The notes beneath the pieces were generated by a model. It made no database searches. It was not told where the DNA came from and saw nothing but the letters and a program-made list of their open reading frames with translations. The position numbers and the translations under genes are program-made. From CAYWBU01 sp942491525 (lineage in GTDB: Bacteria; Desulfobacterota; Desulfomonilia; UBA1062), in contig CALOBW010000030.1 of assembly GCA_942491525.1 (NCBI GenBank), forward strand, positions 248,001 to 312,000: DNA of 64,000 nucleotides. The letters run 5' to 3'. Of this stretch, positions 46,150 through 54,313 are shown piece after piece. Position 1 is the first letter of the stretch; every line of letters starts with the position of its first letter.

Positions 46150-46177
46150 ATTATAACTTCAAGAAAGGGGCAGACAA
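46150..46177 (-). promoter_or_regulatory. Promoter of sdaA, predicting a leaderless transcript
   Basis: On the minus strand TTGTCT (46172-46177), a 16-base spacer and a perfect TATAAT (46150-46155) lie so that transcription would start at or next to the A of the sdaA ATG. Confidence 0.6.
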
Positions 46178-46181
46178 ACCC

Positions 46182-46541
46182 TTAGTGATGAGAACAGTCG
46201 TGGTGGTCGCAGCCGCCGCCCTGATCAGTCAGTGAACCGTCGAGCCAGCTCTGGGCGACCTCGCGGGCGATACCCTGACAACCGCGCACAACCTGGATGC
46301 CGTTGTTCAGCAGCATGTTGGCTGCGCCCTGGCCCATGTTGCCGCCCAGCAGGACGCTCACGCCCATCTGGGAGAGGGTCGGAATGATGTTGGACTTGCA
46401 GCCGCAGCCCGGCGGCGGGGTCAGCTGTTCCTCGGCGATAATTGTACCATCCTCAACGGTAACGGTATAGATGGTGAAGGCTTCACAGTGACCAAAGTGG
46501 GAATCAACGGCTCCGTCGCGGGAGGGAATGGCAATTTTCAT
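46182..46541 (-). CDS. NifX/dinitrogenase iron-molybdenum cofactor-type domain protein
   Basis: A 119-aa member of the NifX/NifB-C-terminal domain family. The start is the ATG at 46539-46541, with AAGGAG upstream. The core shows KIAIPSRDGAVDSHFGHCEAF at the start and LLGGNMGQGAANMLLNNGIQVVRG at about 66-89. It has an inserted Cys group (PPPGCGCKSN) and a metal-binding His/Cys tail (GGGCDHHDCSHH). Stand-alone members bind metal clusters or molybdenum-type cofactors outside nitrogen fixation; no nif genes are near. It precedes sdaA on the same strand. Confidence 0.82.
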   Translation of the reverse strand: MKIAIPSRDGAVDSHFGHCEAFTIYTVTVEDGTIIAEEQLTPPPGCGCKSNIIPTLSQMGVSVLLGGNMGQGAANMLLNNGIQVVRGCQGIAREVAQSWLDGSLTDQGGGCDHHDCSHH

Positions 46542-46610
46542 GATCAACTCCTTATTAGTTAGTGAAGACTATCTACACCTGCCAGGAGCGGAATTCAATG
46601 CATATAACTA

Positions 46611-46713
46611 TGGGGCCGACTCGCCATTACCAGCCGACCCCGATGAAGGCCCCGTCTTGCGTCTTTCGCAATCACGCGGGCCGCGTCAACCAGCTGGTGC
46701 GGCCCGTCAGCAG
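46611..46713 (-). repeat. Structured intergenic element, copy 1
   Basis: This element lies immediately after the stop of the 478-aa lipoprotein gene. It contains GGGGCC (46612-46617) paired with GGCCCC (46648-46653), a TTGCG/CGCAA hairpin (46657-46671) and a terminal stem GGGCCGC (46678-46684) / GCGGCCC (46699-46705) whose loop holds CAACCAGCTG. A second copy lies at 48471. The terminal stem has a different sequence in the other copy but still pairs. Function unknown; a terminator, RNA stability element or palindromic repeat is possible. Confidence 0.7.
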
Positions 46714-46717
46714 TAGA

Positions 46718-48154
46718 TTAGAATGGGCCACCCACATGCCACAGGAGCAGACAGGTGGTCATGGGGATGCCGGCAACAAAGTAGTCATAACCGGTATCCA
46801 GGGCCATCAGGATATCGATGCCATCCAGCACTTCAGCAACTTCAGCAGGCATCTCAACCTCTATCCAGCCCAGCTCGGCAAAACCGAGAGCCAGCATCTC
46901 AATAATCTCAAAGGTCTCTTCATCATACTCTTCAACATTATTGAAATCGATCTTGATCAGCTTGCCGCTCAGCTCACTGTAGGTGAAGGTCAGGGCATGA
47001 ATCGGAATCCAGACGATCTCGGGCTCATAGATCAGAGTTTCAACTTCAGGACGGATCAGCATGGCATCTTCCATAATGGTCATAACACGCACACCATCTT
47101 CAAAGACGTTGGTTGTCCGTGCCACCGGCATGGCGTCATCCAGACAGGGGCTACCACAAGGGCTAAAATGCCCGCCACCCATCAGCAGCGACATGGTCCT
47201 GGTCAGCAGACGGCCAGCCTCATCGCGAACATATTCATAGATAGTTTTGGGTATCCAGAGAACCGGCGCATCCGGTCCATCGAGCGGGGGATGCGGAATG
47301 TGGAATATGGTGCGGGTCTTCTCCTCACAGTACTCAGTCTCTGCGCGGTAGACCGGGAATCTGGGCCAGAGTGAACGGTTGAGCGAGGTTTCCTGCACAA
47401 CCAAACGACCCTTGTCATCATACTCATTGATCAGAATGTAGTAACCGATCTCAGCCCAGTGGGAAATTGCGGGGTCGAAATTCTCAAAGATGATACCGTC
47501 AATATCACCGGCATCATTATACGAGAAGACCAGACGGAAAAGCATGCTGTGCAGATTGTGAGGATGGGGTCCCCAATATCCCTCAGCATCAAAGGCCATC
47601 TCCTCCTGGCCGCTTTCAACAAAGAGCGGGGTCAGATCAAAGGTGTATGAGATGAGCCGACCATCATAGCCCATCAATACCTCTCCGGCGGGAACAGGCT
47701 CGTCAAAAACCGTCTCAGCAATCGTATGATGGATAATGTGCATCAGTATTTCACGAATGCACTCCTGATCATTAAGAACTTCGATAGATCCGACTGTCAG
47801 AATTCCCTCTGTCTCGAGAGTTGTCTCCATCGTCAAGGTTGCATAGAGCGTTGAACCCAGGAGAACCTCTTCTGGCTCGATTACCTCCAGAACTTCAACT
47901 TCAGGATCTACAGGCGCTGGTCCATAGTCATACCGGCCGATTGAGACGGTCTCTAGAACCATGACACTCTCTAAAACTTCTTCGGGAATAACAGGCTCCT
48001 CAGGTTGAGGGCACTCAGGACAAACATCTTCACCGGCACCTTGACTTTGAGCTGCTAAAGCAAAAGGAATGTAATTATCTTCTTCTTTAGCGCAACCAGA
48101 TAGCGCTAAGGCTGTGAGGAAGATATATAGCAAGGCTGTTGTAAATCGTTTCAT
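46718..48154 (-). CDS. YD-repeat-like lipoprotein, downstream copy of a tandem duplication
   Basis: A 478-aa lipoprotein with lipobox LSGC at about 18-21 followed by AKEEDNYIPFALA. The body contains spaced units like INEYDDKGRLVV, YEYVRDEAGRLLTRTMS and FSYNDAGDIDG, which resemble YD/RHS repeats that form beta-strand shells. It is a paralogue of the next gene (shared PAGEVxMGYDGRLISYT, VARTTNxFEDGVR, WIPxHxLTxxY). AAGGAGGTACG precedes the ATG in both. Function unknown; probably envelope or surface located. Confidence 0.72.
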   Translation of the reverse strand: MKRFTTALLYIFLTALALSGCAKEEDNYIPFALAAQSQGAGEDVCPECPQPEEPVIPEEVLESVMVLETVSIGRYDYGPAPVDPEVEVLEVIEPEEVLLGSTLYATLTMETTLETEGILTVGSIEVLNDQECIREILMHIIHHTIAETVFDEPVPAGEVLMGYDGRLISYTFDLTPLFVESGQEEMAFDAEGYWGPHPHNLHSMLFRLVFSYNDAGDIDGIIFENFDPAISHWAEIGYYILINEYDDKGRLVVQETSLNRSLWPRFPVYRAETEYCEEKTRTIFHIPHPPLDGPDAPVLWIPKTIYEYVRDEAGRLLTRTMSLLMGGGHFSPCGSPCLDDAMPVARTTNVFEDGVRVMTIMEDAMLIRPEVETLIYEPEIVWIPIHALTFTYSELSGKLIKIDFNNVEEYDEETFEIIEMLALGFAELGWIEVEMPAEVAEVLDGIDILMALDTGYDYFVAGIPMTTCLLLWHVGGPF

Positions 48155-48470
48155 GGCGTACCTCCTTGGTGCTACTTATCCTCTTTTCTTGCTTGCGGGG
48201 CCTCCTTTAACCGGAGAAAGTTAAGCCTGACCCGGCAGATGGCAAGGCCAGGAATGCTCTTTTCTGACATTATTCAAAACTACTTTTCAAGGGCGTGAAA
48301 AACCGAGTTATTTAAGACAAACTTTTTTAAGTTTTGGTCTAAAAATGTCCCTTATGATGAAACCCAAAACATAATTAAATCACAACACCCCTGACCCCAT
48401 TTTTCACATCCCGAGACGGAAAGAAAAACTTTGCCATTGGGAAGTCATTTGGGAATAGCTAGATATAACT
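48155..48470. other. Intergenic region upstream of the 478-aa lipoprotein gene
   Basis: No gene is seen. The part next to the start (GCGGGGCCTCCTTTAACCGG) resembles the same position upstream of the 451-aa paralogue, so the duplication unit includes leader sequence. CCTGACCCCATTTTT near 48390 may be a degenerate relative of the structured element. Confidence 0.55.
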
Positions 48471-48570
48471 TGGGGCCAGCAGTTTGAATAGCTGACCCCG
48501 TCATATGGCCCCGTCTTGCGTCCTACGCAACGGACAGAGGCAACCAGCTGTCTCTGCCCCTCATCATCAG
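48471..48570 (-). repeat. Structured intergenic element, copy 2
   Basis: It matches copy 1 in order and spacing: TGGGGCC at the start, GGCCCCGTCTTGCGTC, a TTGCG/CGCAA hairpin (48516-48530) and CAACCAGCTG. Its terminal stem is GG-A-CAGAG (48532-48539) against CTCTGCC (48552-48558) with one bulged A, a sequence different from copy 1 but still paired. It lies just after the stop of the 451-aa lipoprotein gene. Confidence 0.7.
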
Positions 48571-48571
48571 A

Positions 48572-49927
48572 TCATAGTCCGATATGACCCAGCAGCCATG
48601 AATTAACAACGGGCTGGCTGGCTGCAAAGTAGTCAAAGGCACCATCGAGCGCCACCAGGATATCAACGTTCTCAATGAAATCGAGCGCATCAACAGGAAC
48701 TTCCATCTCAACCCAGATCAACTCGGCAAAACCAAGTGGCAAAAGTTCGGTGGGCTCGAGGGTCATCTCGTCAAATGCAGTCACATTGTTGAAGTCGATC
48801 CTGATCAGTTTAGCGGTGATTTCATCATAGCTGTAAGTCAGAACATGGAACGGTATCCAAAGGATCTCAATTTCCATTACCTCTTCTACCATAACCTCAT
48901 GCTCAACTGCCTTGCTCATAATGGTCGAAATGCGTACACCATCTTCAAACGTATTGGTGGTACGCGCAACCGGGCTGAGCATGCTCAGCTCACAAACCAT
49001 AGGCTCTTCACCCACCGGACCGGACAGTAGCGACATGGTCCTGGTCAGCAGACGGCCGGAAACATCGTGAGTATAGTCATAGACAACCTTCCTAGGTCCA
49101 GGACCGCCGGCACGCACATAGACCACGCGCGACTTATCTTCACAGTAGCCGAAGTGAGCTGTATAGACATCCAGGGTCTCGATCTTGATCAGATTAACCT
49201 CAACAGCATTGACCTTGACAGTTTTGGACATGATCAAAGCCTGCTGCATCAAGATACGGCCCTCGCCTTCTTCCTCATAGGTGTTGATCAACATGTAGGT
49301 GAGCAGCTCCGACCAGTTGGATGTCCGCGGTACAAAGTGGTCAACGATTACGGAGTTGATATGACCCATGGCGTCATAGGTGAAGCGTAGCCGGAAAATG
49401 GCACTGAAGAGATCTTCATCTTCTTCAGCCACATTCAAAGGCCCATTCCAGAAGGCGGTAAGGTCAACGGTATATGAAATCAGGCGACCATCATAGCCCA
49501 TATGAACTTCACCGGCGGGGATGGGACCTTCAAGCTCGGTCTCTTCCGGAAGCATGAGACCCAGCAGGCTTAGAACGATTTCATCGGCCAACTCACTGAT
49601 CTCCAACATGCCAATTGTGCGGATAACACCGGCACCAAAGGTGGTTTCAAGTCCGAGAGTCGCAATAATTGTCTCGAGAGGATCCTCACCATAGATGCCA
49701 AAATTGATGGCATCCAACACCAAAGCCGGCTCGGTCACCTCTTCATCGTCACCATCACCATTGTCACCTCCGCCATTCAGATCATCGCCGCCGACATCTT
49801 CACCGCCGGCACCTAAGCCCGATAGGGCAATAGCGTATGGGATATAGTTATCTTCTTCTCTGGTACAACCCGATAGAGCCAGGCTTACTAGGAAGAGTAC
49901 CACCAAGATTGTTGTAAATCTTTTCAT
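48572..49927 (-). CDS. YD-repeat-like lipoprotein, upstream copy of a tandem duplication
   Basis: A 451-aa lipoprotein with lipobox LSGC followed by TREEDNYIPYAIA, then a Gly/Asp linker (about 36-62). Units such as YDYTHDVSGRLLTRTMS and FTYDAMGHINSV echo YD repeats. It shares blocks along its whole length with the 478-aa protein, including the last third, while linkers and ends differ. AAGGAGGTACGAC precedes the ATG. The leader and the structured element after the stop are also duplicated, giving a repeat period of about 1.86 kb. Confidence 0.72.
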   Translation of the reverse strand: MKRFTTILVVLFLVSLALSGCTREEDNYIPYAIALSGLGAGGEDVGGDDLNGGGDNGDGDDEEVTEPALVLDAINFGIYGEDPLETIIATLGLETTFGAGVIRTIGMLEISELADEIVLSLLGLMLPEETELEGPIPAGEVHMGYDGRLISYTVDLTAFWNGPLNVAEEDEDLFSAIFRLRFTYDAMGHINSVIVDHFVPRTSNWSELLTYMLINTYEEEGEGRILMQQALIMSKTVKVNAVEVNLIKIETLDVYTAHFGYCEDKSRVVYVRAGGPGPRKVVYDYTHDVSGRLLTRTMSLLSGPVGEEPMVCELSMLSPVARTTNTFEDGVRISTIMSKAVEHEVMVEEVMEIEILWIPFHVLTYSYDEITAKLIRIDFNNVTAFDEMTLEPTELLPLGFAELIWVEMEVPVDALDFIENVDILVALDGAFDYFAASQPVVNSWLLGHIGL

Positions 49928-50211
49928 GTCGTACCTCCTTGCTGCTAGTTGTAACTCACATCTTGTTCACGGGGCCTCCTTTGAACGGTTTATTGTAAGG
50001 ACGTAAAGCCTGATAACAAGGGCTTTGCCGGCATTTTTCCAGAATCGAAACCGATGCAATGCAAGGGTTCAATAACAAGAGTTATTCAAGGCAAACTTTT
50101 AATATGTTTTTTCAACAAAAATCATTAATGTCGCAAACCAGAGCATAATAAATCAATTTCTTGCCGCCCACGACTCAAAACAAGGGCAGACCAACCTGCA
50201 AAGAGAGAAAA

Positions 50212-51342
50212 CTATTTCATACCGAAAAGCGGCTGCAGCCAGGTAATCCGGCGCACAAAAAACTCAAAGATCAGCATGATCAAAACAAATGCCACGACCG
50301 CCAGCAGGATGAATTTAAACCCGGGATCCAGCGGCCAGCTGCGCATCACAAACCCCAGACCGACAATCACGGTCTGATGCAGAATATAAAACGGCAGCAC
50401 GGCCCGCGAGGCATACTCCAGCACCCCATTACGACCCTTCAGGTAGCGGCTGCCATAGCCCAAAATCGCCACCAGCCAGCACCAGGAATTAAAAGGCAGC
50501 AGGCTGCCCCAGAAGAGATAACTGATTCCGGCGCCCAACTGGCGGTATATACCACTCAAATAGAGCGCCAGAGCCAGACAGGTTATCAGCAGAGCCAGCC
50601 CGGCGGCCAGCCGGCGTTCCGACTCCATGGCCAGCCTGAAGCGCATATCCAGCCCGACAACGTAGCCGTTGATAAAAAAACCCAGATAGACCGGCAGGGC
50701 CCAGCCGCCGAAATCCCTGATCCCCACGCCCCCCGGCTGCAGGTCAACCAGCAGCTGCACCGCGATCAGAGGCAGCGCCATGATCAAAACCCCGCCGCGG
50801 TAGCCGCTGAAATCTGCCAGCGCATCAATCCGATAGGTGCGCTGCTGCAGACTCAAAAAGAACGGCAACAGCAGAAGGCTGAATATAAACAGAACCTCCA
50901 GATACCAGAGGTGCAGCCCCATCCAGGCAAAATTGCCGCCAAAAGCGTAAAACCCTTGAAAGTAGTGCGGATAGAATGACCAGAATGAACCGCTGAACTC
51001 TCCGCCAACCACCCGCTCGATCCAGACCTGCAGCGGCGCAATCACCACCAGTGAGCCGAACACAAGCGGCACCAGCAGCCGGCGGCTGCGTTCGATGATA
51101 AACCCGCGCAGGCTGCGTTTCTGAAGCGAAGCGGAGATGCTGATGGCCGAGAGCACAAAAAAGAGCGGCATAATCCACTGGGCCAGCACCATCACCATGA
51201 TTGTTGCCCAGCCAGTCAGCTGATCATTCTTGACGTGCCAACCCTCATGGTTGAAAAATCGGGCACAGTGGAAAACAAAGATTACAAGCATGGCCATGAC
51301 CCTCAGCCAGTCAACATCGTTACGTCTCGATAAATCTTGCAT
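50212..51342 (-). CDS. Acyltransferase 3 family integral membrane protein (OpgC/MdoC-like)
   Basis: A 376-aa protein with about ten membrane segments. The N-terminal RNDVDWLRVMAMLVIFVFHCARFF and later FVLSAISISASLQKRSLRGFIIERSRRLLVPL are typical of acyltransferase 3 proteins, with the catalytic-type His in the first segment (VFHCARF). Such enzymes O-acylate sugars, glucans or lipids of the envelope; it resembles the glucan-succinylating OpgC group most. The substrate is unknown. The ribosome binding site (TTAGGA) is close to the ATG. It stands alone. Confidence 0.82.
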   Translation of the reverse strand: MQDLSRRNDVDWLRVMAMLVIFVFHCARFFNHEGWHVKNDQLTGWATIMVMVLAQWIMPLFFVLSAISISASLQKRSLRGFIIERSRRLLVPLVFGSLVVIAPLQVWIERVVGGEFSGSFWSFYPHYFQGFYAFGGNFAWMGLHLWYLEVLFIFSLLLLPFFLSLQQRTYRIDALADFSGYRGGVLIMALPLIAVQLLVDLQPGGVGIRDFGGWALPVYLGFFINGYVVGLDMRFRLAMESERRLAAGLALLITCLALALYLSGIYRQLGAGISYLFWGSLLPFNSWCWLVAILGYGSRYLKGRNGVLEYASRAVLPFYILHQTVIVGLGFVMRSWPLDPGFKFILLAVVAFVLIMLIFEFFVRRITWLQPLFGMK

Positions 51343-51639
51343 AATCCTAATAATAAATTCTGCCCTGCCGATGAACAGGTCAGCCGGCGCGCAACATCTC
51401 TCCGCCCTTTAAACATACGACTCTTCCATAAACCGAAGCGCTTATTATTATAAGCTCATGAACAGACTGCATATTTCTCGTCCACCGGATAATACTGCTC
51501 ACAATTCAGAGCCTATATTCATCTGTAATCAAGACTTATTCCAAATACAATTCACAATGAGTGAAAAACCAAGGCGCCATCTGAATAAAGAAAACGCGCC
51601 CCTCCAAGATTATAAAGATCTGACTACAAGGAGATAGCG
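51343..51639. other. Intergenic region before the chemoreceptor gene
   Basis: A 297-base AT-rich stretch between divergent genes. No gene or strong hairpin is seen; it must hold the promoters of the acyltransferase and the chemoreceptor, but no near-consensus boxes stand out. Confidence 0.5.
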
Positions 51640-53580
51640 ATGACACTGCGTAAAAAATTCTTAATCCCTTCAATCATTCTGGTAACCCTGGCCATGCTGA
51701 TCTCGGCCCTGATTTCATACAACAGCGCCAAAAGCGCCCTGACCCACGCGGTCGAGGACTCGGTCAGCCAGATCGCCAGATCAACCGCCGACAATCTGGG
51801 CTCCTGGATCTCCCAAAACCGTATCGCAGTTGAGACCTGGGCCCAAAGCGGCATCGTCACTCAAATCCATACCGGCTCCACACCAATCAATGAGGCCAAC
51901 CAGGAGTTGCTCCGACTGCGCCAGAACTACAGCACCTATGAACTGATCGCGGTAACCGATGCCGCAGGTAATCTGATTGCCTCATCCGATCCAGCCACAG
52001 TCGGCAAAATCACTATTGCCGACCGTCCCTATTTCAAGGAGGCCATGCAGGGACAGACTGCTATCTCAGACGCCATCCTGAGCAAGAGCAGCGGCAACCA
52101 GATATATGTCATCGCCGCGCCTATCAAACTGCAAGGAAAAATCAACGGCATCCTGCTTGCCACCATTAACCTCAAATCATTCAGCAAGGAGTACATCGAT
52201 CCGATCAAAATTGGCGAGACCGGCTACGCCTACCTGATCAGCCGCGACGGCCTTATGCTTGCCCACCCGGATCAGGACACCATCATGAAATTGAACCTGA
52301 CCGACTTCGACTTCGGCCACCAGATCATACAGCAGAAGAACGGCACCCTGAGATACACCTACAAGGGCGACGACAAGCTGGCCGGCTTCGCCACGGTCAA
52401 ACAGACCGGCTGGATCGCAGTGGCCGGCGGCGAAATCAAAGATGTCCTCTCGGCCGTACGCCCCATGGCCACCCTCAACCTGATCAATGCCGTGGTGGTG
52501 GCCGTCATCCTCGGCCTGATCCTCTCCTTCATGACCGGCAGATTCATCCTCAAACCCCTGGCCGGCGTCACCTTCGGTCTGCGTGACGCCGCCGAGGGCG
52601 AAGGCGACCTGACCAAACGCATCAAGCAGGACACCAAGGATGAACTGGCCGAGCTGGCCAACTGGTTCAACGTCTTTATGGAACGGCTGGAACCGATCAT
52701 CGGCCGCGTGCGCAATGCCGCCAACAGCGTTGAGAACTCCACCGCCGAGGTGCACAGCGGCACCCAGGGACTCTCATCCGCCACCCAGGAGCAGGCCGCG
52801 GCCGTTGAAGAGGTGGCCGCAACCATAGAGGAGATGACCTCATCCATCAAAACCAACGCCAGCAATGCCGACGAAGGCAGCAATATGACCACCCGAATGG
52901 TCGAGCAGGCCGACCGCAGCCGCCGTTCATCCGCCGAACTGGTCCAGGCCATGAACGGGATCAGCGAAGCCGCCCGCAAGATCGGTGACATAACGGTCAC
53001 GGTCAACGACGTGGCCTTCCAGACCAACCTGCTGGCGCTGAATGCCGCCGTGGAAGCGGCCCGCGCCGGCGAGCACGGTAAAGGCTTTGCCGTTGTGGCT
53101 GAAGAGGTGCGCGCCCTGGCCCAGCGTTCGGGTGAGGCCTCGCACGAGATCCGCAGCCTGATCGAAGATGCGGTCAGCCGCATCAGTACCGGTGACGCCA
53201 TGGTTAAACAGGCTGAAAAGGATCAGGAGGAGATCATCTCCCAGATCGAGGGCCTGGCCCAGACAATGCAGGAGATCTCGGCCGCCAGCAACGAACAGGC
53301 CAGCGGCGTCGACGAGGTCAACCGCGCCATCGCCCAGATCGACACCTCCACCCAGCAGAACGCCTCCACCGTTGAAGAGCTCTCAGCCACCGCCGAATCC
53401 CTGAAACTGGAAGCTGTCGCCCTCTCGAGCGACGTGGCCCACTTCAAAGTCAGCGATTCGCAACACAGCAAAGTTGCCGAAACCGCTAGCCGCAGGGCCC
53501 AGCCGAAACCGGCGGCGCCCCCCAAGAGCAGCCCTAAAAACATAGATCACGGCGACATGGACGATTTTGAAGAGTTCTAA
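51640..53580 (+). CDS. Methyl-accepting chemotaxis protein with periplasmic double Cache domain
   Basis: A 646-aa chemoreceptor. The first membrane segment is at about 8-28 and a double Cache sensor occupies about 35-275; the sequence VTDAAGNLIASSDPATVGK ... DRPYFKEAMQG is typical of dCache_1 domains that often bind amino acids. The second membrane segment is at about 280-302, HAMP follows, then the signalling domain with hairpin tip FQTNLLALNAAVEAARAGEHGKGFAVVA. The C-terminus DDFEEF may replace the usual methylase-binding pentapeptide. CAAGGAGATAGCG precedes the ATG. No che genes are nearby. Confidence 0.93.
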   Translation: MTLRKKFLIPSIILVTLAMLISALISYNSAKSALTHAVEDSVSQIARSTADNLGSWISQNRIAVETWAQSGIVTQIHTGSTPINEANQELLRLRQNYSTYELIAVTDAAGNLIASSDPATVGKITIADRPYFKEAMQGQTAISDAILSKSSGNQIYVIAAPIKLQGKINGILLATINLKSFSKEYIDPIKIGETGYAYLISRDGLMLAHPDQDTIMKLNLTDFDFGHQIIQQKNGTLRYTYKGDDKLAGFATVKQTGWIAVAGGEIKDVLSAVRPMATLNLINAVVVAVILGLILSFMTGRFILKPLAGVTFGLRDAAEGEGDLTKRIKQDTKDELAELANWFNVFMERLEPIIGRVRNAANSVENSTAEVHSGTQGLSSATQEQAAAVEEVAATIEEMTSSIKTNASNADEGSNMTTRMVEQADRSRRSSAELVQAMNGISEAARKIGDITVTVNDVAFQTNLLALNAAVEAARAGEHGKGFAVVAEEVRALAQRSGEASHEIRSLIEDAVSRISTGDAMVKQAEKDQEEIISQIEGLAQTMQEISAASNEQASGVDEVNRAIAQIDTSTQQNASTVEELSATAESLKLEAVALSSDVAHFKVSDSQHSKVAETASRRAQPKPAAPPKSSPKNIDHGDMDDFEEF

Positions 53581-54218
53581 AGTTCAGCCGCAAGGATCGT
53601 ATCGATCATCTTGAGGAACTCGCTGAAGAGAGCCTCATAGCTCATACCGTAGACATCCTCAAAGTGCCGGCGGCGCATCAAAATGATCTGCAGCACGCCG
53701 GAAAACTGGCCCCAGATGATCAGCATCAGCTGCCTGGGCTCCAGGCTCGACCTGATGGAGCCATTCTTCTGCCCCTGCTCCAGGGCCCGGGTGATGATGA
53801 CGGCCATCTCGTCACTGACCTTCTGACAGGCCTCCCTGAAGTAGCCTTCCGCCCGCGGTTCGCCATAGTAGATGCAGTCCTTGGACTCATAGCGCATGAT
53901 CAGGTCGAAATAGGCCGGATAGCTGATAAAGAAGTTAAAGTAGGCGTGCGCCAGCTTGTGCACCGGATCACTGCTCAGGGCCGCCTCACGCAGCATCTCG
54001 GTCAGAATTTTGAGGCCCCGCTCGACAATCGCCAGGAAGATCTCCTCCTTGTCGGCGAAGTAGTGATAGATGGTGCGCTTGGTGTAACCGGCGGCCGCGG
54101 CAATCTCATCGATGGTGGCGTCATCATAGCCCTTCTCAAAAATCACGGCTTCGGCCTTCTCGATGATGCGCTGCTGGCGCTGCCGGCGCTCCCACTCTTT
54201 ACGATCAATCTCCTGCAT
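53577..54218 (-). CDS. TetR-family transcriptional regulator
   Basis: A 213-aa regulator with an N-terminal helix-turn-helix (about 15-62, ATIDEIAAAAGYTKRTIYHYFADKEEIF) and a helical ligand-binding C-terminal domain. TGGAGG precedes the ATG. It is divergent from the DUF819 transporter and decarboxylase genes, the usual arrangement for local control, so it probably represses them. Its end converges on the chemoreceptor gene with a four-base shared stop (CTAA). The ligand is unknown. Confidence 0.88.
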   Translation of the reverse strand: MQEIDRKEWERRQRQQRIIEKAEAVIFEKGYDDATIDEIAAAAGYTKRTIYHYFADKEEIFLAIVERGLKILTEMLREAALSSDPVHKLAHAYFNFFISYPAYFDLIMRYESKDCIYYGEPRAEGYFREACQKVSDEMAVIITRALEQGQKNGSIRSSLEPRQLMLIIWGQFSGVLQIILMRRRHFEDVYGMSYEALFSEFLKMIDTILAAEL

Positions 54219-54313
54219 TCAAACCTCCAGCTTGACAGCCATGCTCAGCGTATAGTATTTCACCATAGTGTAATGCCGTTCAATATTATGTGTATTTTAA
54301 CAGGAGGAGTGAA

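Noticed and set aside
46611..46713. A cyclic-di-GMP (GEMM-I) riboswitch in the structured elements
   Set aside because: On the minus strand GACGCAAGACGGGGCC recalls the GACGCAAAGCC core, but the GGCAAACC strand and the tetraloop/receptor layout are missing, and copy 2 lacks the GAAA loop.
54219..54313. A clear TetR operator and promoter between the divergent TetR and DUF819 genes
   Set aside because: TTGACA and TATAGT are present but only 13 bases apart, and no convincing palindrome is seen, although an operator is expected here.
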